From Sporolactobacillus spathodeae (GTDB lineage: Bacteria; Bacillota; Bacilli; Bacillales; Sporolactobacillaceae): a DNA stretch of 64,000 nucleotides. A program made the position numbers and the translations under genes. A model generated the notes under the pieces. It did not search any database. It had not been told where the DNA came from and saw only the letters and a program-made list of their open reading frames with translations. Location: contig NZ_JAFBEV010000004.1 in assembly GCF_016908935.1 (NCBI RefSeq), positions 118,925 through 182,924 of the forward strand, read 5' to 3'. Shown piece by piece: positions 53,560 to 61,946 of this stretch. How positions within the stretch are numbered: the stretch's first letter is position 1; each line of letters starts with the position of its first letter.

Positions 53560-54726
53560 GTGACTGAAGAGAGAAAGATGAAAATCGTCATTGCACCGGA
53601 TTCGTTTAAGGAATCATTGACAGCAAGAGAAGCTGCGGAAGCAATACACCGCGGTTGGTCCCGCGTTTTTCCGGAAGCGGAGTACGCGCTGATTCCGATG
53701 GCGGACGGTGGTGAAGGCACCGTGCAATCGCTAATTGATGCAACAGGTGGCAGGAAAATCGAAAAAAGAGTCACTGGCCCGCTCGGCAATCTGGTGCCGG
53801 GTTTTTTCGGCATGCTCGGTGATGGAAAAACAGCCGTCATCGAAATGGCAGCCGCTGCCGGCCTCGAATATTTGGCGGAAGATGAACGCAATCCGCTGAT
53901 CACGACAACCTTTGGTGTTGGCGAATTGATTCGCGCCGCTCTCAATCAAGGTGCCCGTCACATTATTCTCGGTTTGGGCGGCAGCGCGACCAATGACGCC
54001 GGTGCCGGCATGGCTGAAGCACTCGGGTTCCGCTTCCTTGACGACCAGGGCAGGACGCTTCCGCGCGGCGGTGCCGCCTTGGCTGATCTTGCCGCGATTG
54101 ATTGTACCGATGCGGATCCACGCCTCGCTGAAACACGCTTCGACCTCGCTTCTGATGTGACCAATCCGCTGACCGGGCCGAACGGTGCTTCTGCGGTTTT
54201 TGGTCCGCAAAAGGGTGCAGCGCCTGAACAAGTCGCCAGCCTCGATCAAGCGCTGGCGCAGTTTGCATCTGTCGTTTATCGCGACCTAGGGATAAATGTG
54301 GTAAAAATACCTGGGGCGGGAGCCGCTGGCGGTCTCGGTGCTGGGGCGATCTGTTTTTTAAATGGAAAAATTCGCCCCGGCGTCGATTTGGTGATCGGCG
54401 AAACAGCCCTTGAGGAAAAAATGCGTGACGCAGCGCTCGTAATCACCGGTGAGGGAAAAATTGATGGGCAGACGATCTATGGAAAAACACCGATCGGCGT
54501 TGCCCGCTGCGCGAAAAAATTCGACATTCCGGTTATCGCTCTTGCCGGTTACACAGCAGAAGATGCTGATCGCGTACTCACACACGGTATTGACGCCGTT
54601 TTTTCAGTCGTTCCCGGCGCAATCCCACGCCAAAAAGCTCTAAATGACGCTGCCACAAATATCGAGCGTACAGCTGAGAATCTTGCGCGTCTGTGGCGAA
54701 TCGCCGGAACCCCGCAACTGCCATAA
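53560..54726 (+). CDS. glxK: Glycerate kinase (GK-I/GlxK family)
   Basis: 388 residues from GTG 53560, eight bases after GGAGGTG; ATG 53578 (MKIVIAPDSFKESL) is a possible alternative. Signatures: APDSFKESLTAREAAEAI, PMADGGEGTVQSLI, ILGLGGSATNDAGAGMAEALGF, GAGAAGGLGAGAI and ITGEGKIDGQT. It phosphorylates D-glycerate. It stands alone, without neighbouring glyoxylate or glucarate genes. Confidence 0.94.
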   Translation: MTEERKMKIVIAPDSFKESLTAREAAEAIHRGWSRVFPEAEYALIPMADGGEGTVQSLIDATGGRKIEKRVTGPLGNLVPGFFGMLGDGKTAVIEMAAAAGLEYLAEDERNPLITTTFGVGELIRAALNQGARHIILGLGGSATNDAGAGMAEALGFRFLDDQGRTLPRGGAALADLAAIDCTDADPRLAETRFDLASDVTNPLTGPNGASAVFGPQKGAAPEQVASLDQALAQFASVVYRDLGINVVKIPGAGAAGGLGAGAICFLNGKIRPGVDLVIGETALEEKMRDAALVITGEGKIDGQTIYGKTPIGVARCAKKFDIPVIALAGYTAEDADRVLTHGIDAVFSVVPGAIPRQKALNDAATNIERTAENLARLWRIAGTPQLP

Positions 54727-54850
54727 GCGCCCACTTTAGTTTGATTGTTTCGTTTCCTACAATTTTAATACATGCTGATTTTCAGAAAAATGAGCTATAG
54801 CTGGTCCTTGACTGGCAAACAGCATGCGGCTTTAAGCATTAAAGGCGTGG

Positions 54851-54905
54851 GTGCTCGCTTCTAGCGATTTGCAACGCACTTCTGTCGAACGACGCCACGC
54901 ACCTT
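54851..54905 (+). repeat. Two units of the CTTCT-type 21-bp repeat
   Basis: CTTCTAGCGATTTGCAACGCA and a relative starting CTTCTGTCGAACGACG, matching the array at 48908-49112. The rest of 54727-54950 has no gene. Confidence 0.7.
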
Positions 54906-54950
54906 AATAGACAAACGTCTCCCCTGTCCATGCGGCGCAAAAGCATACTT

Positions 54951-55003
54951 AAAAAAAGCGACTGTGATCCGGTACTGATGCGTACCGAATCACAGTCGCT
55001 TTG
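54951..55003 (-). terminator. Strong intrinsic terminator
   Basis: Long stem AAAGCGACTGTGAT.CGGTAC with matching GTACCG.ATCACAGTCGCTTT arm; the minus-strand tail is TTTT. It ends the unit of the SGNH-like gene. Confidence 0.9.
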
Positions 55004-55051
55004 ATTGATAAATTACGTGGTCTTTCTTACCTTGCTAAAAAGCATCACTAT

Positions 55052-55834
55052 TTATTGCGTTTTTTTCAAGCCCCATTGTTTTGCAAAGGCCTGAATCCAG
55101 ACATTCTGACCCTTGCTGCTCAACGTCCGTCCATCTGATCCGAGCAGTTTTTTCAAAGAAGTTCCCTTTGGCAGTTTGCTAAATGGATTGATTGTAGCAA
55201 TTTTCTGCTTTTGAAGCGTACCCTCAATCGAACGAATCCGATCGCTCATATAAGTGAATTGTGAGGATGGATTCGGCATAACCGCATAAAAGGCAGCATT
55301 GGGATAACTCGTCTTTACCTTTTTTTGAAAATAGCCGGTTACAGTCGCCGTATCATTTGTACCCACCTGATGGTCATCATTGTAGATAAGCGGCGTGTAG
55401 AGAACGGCATCCGGTTTACCACTGATCGCTTTAAAGAGCTTGTCTGTTTTTACCTGATTGAACTGCAAAGAATTAACCGTGCCAAGGTCAATCGGTGTCA
55501 CAACAAAGAAAGAGGAACCGAATGTATTGTCTAGGCTCGTTTGCAAAAGCGCAGCATCCGTCTGCGCCGAATGATCGCCGACCCAAGCGATTCGCACTTG
55601 TCCGCTCGTTTTGTACGCCTTGAGCGCCGCCTTTTGCAACGTTTTCGGCAATTTTTTGATTTGTTTCACGATCGGGAGATTCGATGAGTCATTTAGCTGC
55701 AAGCCAGCTGTTAAATGAGAAGCCGTCTGACTTGTCTGGGTCATTTGCTGAATCCGGTGATTCCAATAAATTTTCCCGCCAATAATCGATACCACGCACA
55801 AAATGATCGCGAGAACCAGTACAAATTTTTTCAA
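55052..55834 (-). CDS. Secreted or membrane-anchored SGNH-like protein
   Basis: 260 residues with an N-terminal signal/anchor helix (FVLVLAIILCVVSIIGG). The remainder resembles SGNH/GDSL hydrolase-fold proteins: RIAWVGDHSAQTD at the block I position, PDAVLYTPLIYND at the third strand, and DGRTLSSKGQNVWIQAF at block V. The usual GDS and DxxH are altered (GDH; DGRTL), so catalytic activity is doubtful. Directly upstream (55835-55936) is the end of motB on the same strand. Confidence 0.65.
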   Translation of the reverse strand: MKKFVLVLAIILCVVSIIGGKIYWNHRIQQMTQTSQTASHLTAGLQLNDSSNLPIVKQIKKLPKTLQKAALKAYKTSGQVRIAWVGDHSAQTDAALLQTSLDNTFGSSFFVVTPIDLGTVNSLQFNQVKTDKLFKAISGKPDAVLYTPLIYNDDHQVGTNDTATVTGYFQKKVKTSYPNAAFYAVMPNPSSQFTYMSDRIRSIEGTLQKQKIATINPFSKLPKGTSLKKLLGSDGRTLSSKGQNVWIQAFAKQWGLKKTQ

Positions 55835-55936
55835 GCAGCATCATCCTTATGTCAAAGAAAAAATAGATTTTCTTATTTTCTTATAGAAAATAATAGCACA
55901 ATAGAATGACAAAAAGTTGGAAAAATATGCAAAAAT

Positions 55937-56728
55937 TTAATCGGCTACATTATCTTCGTTCTGACGAATCACGACGATATCGACGCGGCGATTGATTGCC
56001 TTGTGCGCCGGTGTGTCATTTTTTACGACTGGATGATACTGCCCATAGCCAACAAAGTGAAAACGGCTGGGCTTCAGATTGTCGTTTTGAATCAGATAAT
56101 TCATCACGGTTTGTGCGCGCGCGCCAGATAGTTCCCAATTGGAGTGAAAAGGCGAGTTGCTTCCGCGGAATGGGGTATTGTCGGTATACCCTTCAATGCT
56201 GACCTCATTCGGTACATCATTAAGAATGCCGCCGATATTCTGCAGCACCGGTTCCGCATTCGTTTTTAAATTGGCTTGACCTAAATCAAAAAGGATTTTT
56301 TCCCGAAAAGTTAGTTGTACACCTTTAGGCGTTTCCTTCAGAGAAACTTGCGGGCTTAAATGATTACTTTTTATGTATTGATTAAGGCGGACATAGAGGC
56401 TATCGAGCTTCTTCTTATCCCGCTGTGCTTTATTCTTATCTTTCTGAGTTTGTGTATCCTGCTTAACAAGCGGTACCGATGGAAGCGCCTGCCCCTTATC
56501 GGCCGTCGGATAACCGAGCCCTTGCAATATCGAATTCCCTTGGAAGGTCGTTTTGAGCGACGTAACAAGCGCGTTGAATTTTTGATTTTCAATCGAACTC
56601 ATTGAGAACATGACAATGAAGAAAACGAGCAGCAGCGTAATCAGATCCGAATACGTAATCATCCAGCGATCCGAATTGTCGTGATTCTCAACGCGTTTTA
56701 TTGAGCGGCGTTTGCGACGGTTAGCCAT
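55937..56728 (-). CDS. motB: Flagellar motor protein MotB
   Basis: 263 residues. Basic N-terminus, one membrane helix with the proton-conducting Asp in TYSDLITLLLVFFIVMFSMS, a linker, and an OmpA-like peptidoglycan-binding domain (SIEGYTDNTPF, NWELSGARAQTVMNYL, FVGYGQYHP, NRRVDIVV). Overlaps motA by 8 bases. Confidence 0.97.
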   Translation of the reverse strand: MANRRKRRSIKRVENHDNSDRWMITYSDLITLLLVFFIVMFSMSSIENQKFNALVTSLKTTFQGNSILQGLGYPTADKGQALPSVPLVKQDTQTQKDKNKAQRDKKKLDSLYVRLNQYIKSNHLSPQVSLKETPKGVQLTFREKILFDLGQANLKTNAEPVLQNIGGILNDVPNEVSIEGYTDNTPFRGSNSPFHSNWELSGARAQTVMNYLIQNDNLKPSRFHFVGYGQYHPVVKNDTPAHKAINRRVDIVVIRQNEDNVAD

Positions 56729-57560
56729 TCATCCCCGCTCCTTCGAATTCTCTTCCTGAGTTGCTTGAACCCCTCTCATGATCGAGGCGATACTCTGCCT
56801 GTTCTCGCTCTTCTTCGCTTAGGAACGCGAAAAGTTTCTTACGCAGAATCATCGTATTCTCGCCATATTGAATCGAGAGAATACCTTCCGCTTTAATTTG
56901 ACGAATCAGAATATCCTGGTTCAGATTAGCTTTCACTTTATTAAAAATCGGTAGGTAAACCAAGTTTGCCAGACTGACGCCATAGAGTGTAGCAATGAAG
57001 GCAACTGCAATTGCTGGTCCAAGGTCATTCGGCGTGCTCAAATTGCCAAGCACATGCACCAGTCCCATGACCGTACCGATAATCCCCATCGTCGGTGAAA
57101 AACCGCCGGCGGCTTCAAGCATCCGGCCAATGCCAAGGATTTTCTGTTCATATAATTCAATATCACGATTGAGAATATCGTCAATAACATCGGAGTCGAC
57201 GCCATCGACAACGAGTTGCATGCCATTTGCCATAAACGAATCATCTTGAAACTTTTCTTGCTCTGTCTCTAACGCGAGCAACCCTTCACGCCGGGAAACA
57301 TTGGCTAGATCAACCAAACGCCCAATCGTCTCAGCGACATCGATTTTCGGTTTAAGAAAAGCATATCTTAAAATAAACGGAATTTTTTTCAGTGTTGATC
57401 CAGGAAAACTGATAATTACGGCGCCAAACGTCCCGCCAACTACAATCAAAAGAGCTGTAACTTTAAATAAAGCGCCTAAAGTACCGCCTTCCATAATAAA
57501 ACCAATAATTAAAGACAGAAAGCCTAAAAGCAAGCCGATCACAGTGGACAGATCCATAGC
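56721..57560 (-). CDS. motA: Flagellar motor protein MotA
   Basis: 279 residues from ATG 57560 (MDLSTVIGLLLGFLSLI), GAAGGGAT upstream; the frame is open to 57575. Four membrane helices, GGFSPTMGIIGTVMGLVHVL with the conserved prolines, and a cytoplasmic loop with charged residues for FliG contact. Stator partner of MotB. Confidence 0.97.
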   Translation of the reverse strand, partial: AMDLSTVIGLLLGFLSLIIGFIMEGGTLGALFKVTALLIVVGGTFGAVIISFPGSTLKKIPFILRYAFLKPKIDVAETIGRLVDLANVSRREGLLALETEQEKFQDDSFMANGMQLVVDGVDSDVIDDILNRDIELYEQKILGIGRMLEAAGGFSPTMGIIGTVMGLVHVLGNLSTPNDLGPAIAVAFIATLYGVSLANLVYLPIFNKVKANLNQDILIRQIKAEGILSIQYGENTMILRKKLFAFLSEEEREQAEYRLDHERGSSNSGREFEGAGMNG

Positions 57561-57595
57561 AGTCAATCCCTTCACTCAGAAACTCTACAAGTCTT

Positions 57596-57622
57596 TTATC
57601 GGAAGGACTTAACCATTTTTCA
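57596..57622 (-). promoter_or_regulatory. Probable sigma-D promoter of motAB
   Basis: Minus strand TGAA, 15 bases, TCCGATAA; 9 of 12 consensus positions, about 35 bases before motA. Confidence 0.7.
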
Positions 57623-57775
57623 AGACTATCTGTCAATTACCACAGACATCTCGATCCGATCCATTCTATTTGTCCATTATAACATGACCTTTTCCCTAGC
57701 AAAATTTTTTTCGCTGATGAATATTTGTGGTGAAATGCATGAAGAAAAACTTGATAAAACTGAAGCCTATTTCAA

Positions 57776-57812
57776 AAATAACGCTCCGGCCGCTCGCTTG
57801 CCGCGGGCGCCT
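57776..57812 (+). repeat. Truncated interspersed repeat, R10
   Basis: Only ACGCTCCGGCCGCTCGC and TTGCCGCGGGCGCC remain. The rest of 57623-58061 shows no gene. Confidence 0.75.
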
Positions 57813-58061
57813 TTTTTATACTAAAAGCCTCGTCAAAATTCCTATATGTTCTTTATATCAAAAAAAATAAATTTTACCAGTTTAATTGGTTCTATCTTTT
57901 GTTTTCTTTCAGCAGTTGCTACAATGGTGAAAGAGTCTTATTCGATTGGATGCATTTTTTCTTGCTCCATCATACGATTATCATCTGTCGCCACTCATTT
58001 TTGTGAAGCATCGGCGGCATTACATATTTCTTCAATGTCCATCTAGGAGTGAGCCAACATC

Positions 58062-59762
58062 ATGACGATGTCCGTGAAAGTCAAACAGCTTGCCGAGGGA
58101 TACCTGCTTGGTCAGGATGTCTACATCAATTCCAAAATTCGCTATCACTCCGGTACGTATATCACCCGCCAAATGGCTGAAGATATTGCCAGTCAGGGCA
58201 TCTGTAACATTAAAGTACTCTCCGATAAAATTCCTTCTTTTAATTTTTCAGATAAGCACAAAATTTCCAAACACGACGTACATCTCTTGACGGAACGTTT
58301 TCAGAACGATATTGCGCCGCTTGCAGATGAACTACGCTACGGTCACATTCTTCACTCCGAAACGTCCTATAAATGGCTTCATCAGCTTTACCTGCAGTTA
58401 TTCTCGAATCCGACCATCCGGCTTTTGATGGACAGTCTGAAGCAGTGGGATCCGATTTGTTACACACATTCGATCGATGTTTTTATTTTGTGCAGCCTGT
58501 TCGTTTACCAACTCGATGAAGAGCTGCCCAAGGATTTTGTTATCGGTGCCTTGCTGCACGATATCGGAAAATTATTTACCCCACGCGCTATTTTATTGAA
58601 AACCGGAAAATTAACGGAACGCGAATACCAGCAAATTACGCAGCATGCTGCCGATGGTGCCGCTCTTTTAAAACAATTCAAATTCAGCGAAGAAACATGT
58701 CGGATCGCCCTTTCACACCATGAACGGATGAATGGCCAAGGTTATCCGAATCAACAAATTATAGAAAAAAACGATTGCGCACTGAAATTGATCATGATCG
58801 CAGATGTCTATTCCGCGCTGACCTTGAACCGTTCGTACCGCAAGCCGATGCATGCAACAAAAGCCCTCGAAATTATCCTGCGAGACGCGGTTTCTCGTCA
58901 ACTCTTTGATCTAGCAACCTGCTACCAATTTATCCAGTTTATTCGAATCTATCCGCCAGCAAGCAAGGTCATTCTTTCGAATGGTCAAAAAGGGTCGATA
59001 ATCGAAAACCCTAAAGGATCGGACATTTTGCCGCGAATTAAACTAGAGGATAGTCAAACGATCGTTCAGTTGCCGAAGGATTTATCAATTACGATTGAAA
59101 AAGTCACTGGCTGGGCCATCAATCAGTTACATCTACAAGCCAAGCAGCTTTGGACAGAATATATTCAATGCCTGATTGACGGCAACTCGTTGAACGCGCT
59201 CCAATGTTTGGAGAAACTGTCCGATAGTAAACGCGTTGAAAATGTTTTTATTGATATTTTTGCCCGTGCCTTATCAGAGATCGAGGCGGGAAAAGCGCAA
59301 AAACGCTGGACTACCGCCGATGAATTAATCGCTCGGGAAACAACCGTGACATTGCTCGATTGGCGAATGCTGCGTTTTGCCACTGAATTGAAGGTGCATA
59401 TGGGGCGCATCATAATCGCCAATCTTTCCCGTCCGAAAGATCTTGTTATCTATAAGATGATCAATAGTCTGCTGACGATTAACGGTTGGAAATCTTACTT
59501 TCTTGCCGAACAAGTGGCTGAGAAAGAACTCTTAGACATGATCGCTCAGAAAGATTGCGCTTATCTTTGTCTGTCATTAACAGAGCGCGAGCAGCTTCCG
59601 ATCATCGAGCATCTGCTTCATTCGCTGACCGTTCGCTATCCCAATTTGACTGTGTTTATTCACGGGGCCTATGCCGATCTCCTTCATCCGGACCCTGATC
59701 TCGATGTACACATGAGCGCGACAATCGATCAATTTGTTGCGCATATGTCCAGTTGCTTCTGA
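58062..59762 (+). CDS. HD-GYP protein with a degenerate cobalamin-sensor-like C-terminus
   Basis: 566 residues. N-terminal region ~1-100 (LAEGYLLGQDVY..., DUF3391-like), then an HD-GYP domain: LLHDIGK (His166-Asp167), QHAADGA (His195), SHHERMNGQGYP (His219-220, GYP 227-229), so c-di-GMP hydrolysis is likely. A C-terminal half (~362-566) looks like the helical plus Rossmann halves of MerR/CarH B12 sensors: W416TTADE, then GRIIIANLSRPKDLVIYKMINSLL and GWKSYFL. The DxHxxG cobalamin motif is replaced by SRPKDLV. TAGGAGTG precedes ATG 58062. Confidence 0.85.
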   Translation: MTMSVKVKQLAEGYLLGQDVYINSKIRYHSGTYITRQMAEDIASQGICNIKVLSDKIPSFNFSDKHKISKHDVHLLTERFQNDIAPLADELRYGHILHSETSYKWLHQLYLQLFSNPTIRLLMDSLKQWDPICYTHSIDVFILCSLFVYQLDEELPKDFVIGALLHDIGKLFTPRAILLKTGKLTEREYQQITQHAADGAALLKQFKFSEETCRIALSHHERMNGQGYPNQQIIEKNDCALKLIMIADVYSALTLNRSYRKPMHATKALEIILRDAVSRQLFDLATCYQFIQFIRIYPPASKVILSNGQKGSIIENPKGSDILPRIKLEDSQTIVQLPKDLSITIEKVTGWAINQLHLQAKQLWTEYIQCLIDGNSLNALQCLEKLSDSKRVENVFIDIFARALSEIEAGKAQKRWTTADELIARETTVTLLDWRMLRFATELKVHMGRIIIANLSRPKDLVIYKMINSLLTINGWKSYFLAEQVAEKELLDMIAQKDCAYLCLSLTEREQLPIIEHLLHSLTVRYPNLTVFIHGAYADLLHPDPDLDVHMSATIDQFVAHMSSCF

Positions 59763-59778
59763 TCTTTAAAATTAAAGA

Positions 59779-59819
59779 AGGGTGCACCGTACTTCATAAC
59801 CGCACGGCGCATCTTTTTA
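59779..59819 (+). terminator. Intrinsic terminator of the HD-GYP gene
   Basis: Imperfect stem GTGCACCGT / ACGGCGCAT followed by CTTTTT. Confidence 0.65.
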
Positions 59820-59889
59820 TATCTATATTTTGGGTTTTGGTCACGGGTCAGGCCTCAGAAAAATTGAGCAGCATTGCGCTTAGTACTAT

Positions 59890-59950
59890 CCACAGCAAAT
59901 GTGCCGCGGTCGCTCTCTTTTCCCGCAGGCCCCCCCTTTGCTTGGCACAT
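59890..59950 (+). repeat. Decayed fragment of the interspersed repeat
   Basis: GCCGCGGTCGCTCTCTTTTC, then CCCGCAGGC: the outer helix motifs brought together with the inner arms deleted. Confidence 0.45.
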
Positions 59951-59967
59951 AACTTAAAAAGAGCAGG

Positions 59968-60050
59968 TTAACTAACGAAAGCGCTCCTTAACTAACGAAA
60001 GCGGCGCGGCGCTTAACTAACGAATCGAGCTTCTAATTAGCGAACCGCGC
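59968..60050 (+). repeat. Second TAACTAACGAA array
   Basis: Four units (20, 25, 20 and 20 bases), such as TTAACTAACGAAAGCGCTCC, the same family as 43931-44030. Confidence 0.88.
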
Positions 60051-60060
60051 TTGTAAATAA

Positions 60061-60104
60061 GAGGTATCCCACTTATTCACACTGGGATACCTCTTATTTT
60101 TTTA
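60061..60104 (+). terminator. Intrinsic terminator, plus strand
   Basis: Stem GAGGTATCCCA / TGGGATACCTC, then TTATTTTTTT. It has no obvious gene of its own and may be a second stop for the HD-GYP transcript. Confidence 0.85.
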
Positions 60105-60107
60105 CCA

Positions 60108-60148
60108 TACAAAAAAAAACTTCCAAGCCATTACAGCCCGGAAGTTTT
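60108..60148 (-). terminator. Intrinsic terminator of lacD
   Basis: Stem AACTTCC / GGAAGTT with a minus-strand run of T. Confidence 0.85.
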
Positions 60149-60161
60149 TTATTGGATAGAA

Positions 60162-61169
60162 TTAGTCGACAACTTCGATTTTGTCTTTGCCGCCGAATTT
60201 TTCATACCAAGGCGTTGCATTTTCAGCAAGAATTGCGTTAAGTTCTTCAACGTTTTTCTTACCTTCTGTGCGCAGCCATTCAACAGCGCCAGCTTCTCCG
60301 CCCTTGCCGTAAGCTTCAACGCCGTCACGCCATGTTGCGCGGCCGCAAAGAACGCCATTGTATTTCGCGCCTGCGTCGTGAGCGAACACGAGCGTTTTCT
60401 GGAACAATTCTGTCGATACACCAGCACTCAGCCAGATGTAAGGAATCGTTGTGATTTTGTCGATTTCAAGGAAGTAATTCTTTGCTTCTTCAGCTGTGTA
60501 AACCGGAGCATTTTCGCCAACGCCTTCAACACGGCTCATGTCAACTGGAACTTCCAATTTCAGCACGTCGATGCCGTAACGTTCCTGAGTGAAGATTTTA
60601 ACAGAATCAAGAACCTTCTGCGGTTTAACTTTTGCATATTCTTCTTTATCCGTAATCTTTTCATCATAAGTAACGATTTCGAAGAAGAGCGGAATATCTT
60701 CAGCTTTACATTCAGAACCAATGCGTTCAACAAATGCTTTCTTTACATCGTTGATTTCATCAGGTTCATCTGGATCGAAGTAAACGAGCAGTTTAACAGC
60801 CGTACCGCCGTTTTCTTTGATGCGTTTTACAGACCAGTTTGGGAGAAGGTCAGGAATACGACCAGGTTCCGTTGCGTCATAACCGGTTTTTTCATAAGAG
60901 GTTAACAGACCGCAGCTTGCAGCGCGTGCCTTACCAGCAGGGATACCATATTCAGGGTCAAGCAAAATAGCACTTGCATATGGTGTCAGTTCTTTCGAAA
61001 CGAGCGTTTTGAAATCCGACAATTCTTCAACAGAAGCATCGGAACCCTTAGCTGCGCCGATCATTCTCTTCAAAGAACCACGTTGGTCAATTGCCAAAGC
61101 AGCAATGACGCCATTTTCGTCAGACAGTTGTTCAAGAAATTCGAACTTGCCTTTAGAGATTTTAACCAT
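60162..61169 (-). CDS. lacD: Tagatose 1,6-bisphosphate aldolase LacD
   Basis: 335 residues, class I aldolase. Signatures: VIAALAIDQRGSLKRMI, ASAILLDPEYGIPA, DVLKLEVPVDMS (Schiff-base Lys in this strand) and WLSAGVSTELFQKTL. It cleaves tagatose 1,6-bisphosphate to DHAP and glyceraldehyde 3-phosphate, the last step of the galactose/lactose tagatose pathway. It has its own promoter, separate from lacAB. Confidence 0.96.
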   Translation of the reverse strand: MVKISKGKFEFLEQLSDENGVIAALAIDQRGSLKRMIGAAKGSDASVEELSDFKTLVSKELTPYASAILLDPEYGIPAGKARAASCGLLTSYEKTGYDATEPGRIPDLLPNWSVKRIKENGGTAVKLLVYFDPDEPDEINDVKKAFVERIGSECKAEDIPLFFEIVTYDEKITDKEEYAKVKPQKVLDSVKIFTQERYGIDVLKLEVPVDMSRVEGVGENAPVYTAEEAKNYFLEIDKITTIPYIWLSAGVSTELFQKTLVFAHDAGAKYNGVLCGRATWRDGVEAYGKGGEAGAVEWLRTEGKKNVEELNAILAENATPWYEKFGGKDKIEVVD

Positions 61170-61284
61170 TATCTATTCCTCCACAGCGTTATTTGGACAA
61201 AAATTATTGTCCCACATTATGCCACCGATTAACCATTCTCCCGCAAACGCGCAGAATGTTGATCGTTTTTCTCTCACAGTCACC

Positions 61285-61314
61285 ATTTTACGTCAAATTC
61301 AGTCATAGTGTCAA
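61285..61314 (-). promoter_or_regulatory. Sigma-A promoter of lacD
   Basis: TTGACA, 18-base spacer, TAAAAT on the minus strand, ~115 bases before the start. Confidence 0.7.
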
Positions 61315-61317
61315 TTT

Positions 61318-61347
61318 GTCACTTTGAGCAAAGTGTGACACTTTGCT
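61318..61347. promoter_or_regulatory. Candidate operator: nested inverted repeats
   Basis: AGCAAAGTG-TGA-CACTTTGCT (61327-61347) is perfect, and GTCACTTTG directly before it adds a third half-site. It lies just upstream of the lacD -35 box. Confidence 0.55.
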
Positions 61348-61368
61348 TCGCTACGGCTTGATACGTCT

Positions 61369-61397
61369 GAAAACGCCGCTTGCGGAAAAGCGGCGTC
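61369..61397 (-). terminator. Intrinsic terminator after the lac-linked membrane protein
   Basis: Stem ACGCCGCTT / AAGCGGCGT, minus-strand TTTTC tail. Confidence 0.75.
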
Positions 61398-61420
61398 GGT
61401 TTAATAGCTCGGATAGTGAT

Positions 61421-61843
61421 TTAATTTGTCATTTTCCGTTCATTCTTCACTTTTCTTTTCTCGCCAGACGCGCTTGGCGCTGAAAGATATAGATGAATGA
61501 AGGAAGCAGGCACTGCCATAAAGAAACCAACAAGGGACACGATCAGCTGAATAGTGAACACCAGCGGAATGAGTAAACCAGCGTCTAAAAGAAGGAGGCC
61601 ACTCAGAACAATTGCTTCAGTCAAAACCTGCGTTCTCGATGAGAGATAGTTTCCTTCTTTGCGCCTTTCGCTGTGCCCAAGAAGTACAACGGAAGGAGCG
61701 ACGACACCGAGCATCAGGTAGCACCAGCCAAATAGAGAATAGATTGTGGCAGCTTTCAGAAATTCCTGCACACCCCAAACGATAAAGACCAGACTGACAC
61801 CTAGAAAAATTATTTTCAAACCGTTGGATAAGACTTTCGGCAT
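61421..61843 (-). CDS. Small multi-pass membrane protein
   Basis: 140 residues with four hydrophobic segments (IIFLGVSLVFIVWGV, YLMLGVVAPSVVLLG, AIVLSGLLLLDAGLLIPLVF, LIVSLVGFFMAVPASFI) and a very basic C-terminal tail. Family not recognised. It lies between lacB and lacD on the same strand, with a terminator after it, so it may be the third gene of the lacA-lacB unit, but a role in galactose metabolism is not shown. Confidence 0.75.
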   Translation of the reverse strand: MPKVLSNGLKIIFLGVSLVFIVWGVQEFLKAATIYSLFGWCYLMLGVVAPSVVLLGHSERRKEGNYLSSRTQVLTEAIVLSGLLLLDAGLLIPLVFTIQLIVSLVGFFMAVPASFIHLYLSAPSASGEKRKVKNERKMTN

Positions 61844-61946
61844 GATCCTGCCTCCTTTTTTCCACTCAATCCTACCTTTGCTTCTCGTACTCGTCTCGAA
61901 AAAGCAAAAGCGATCAACCCTTAAATTTCAAGACTTTTACCGACGA

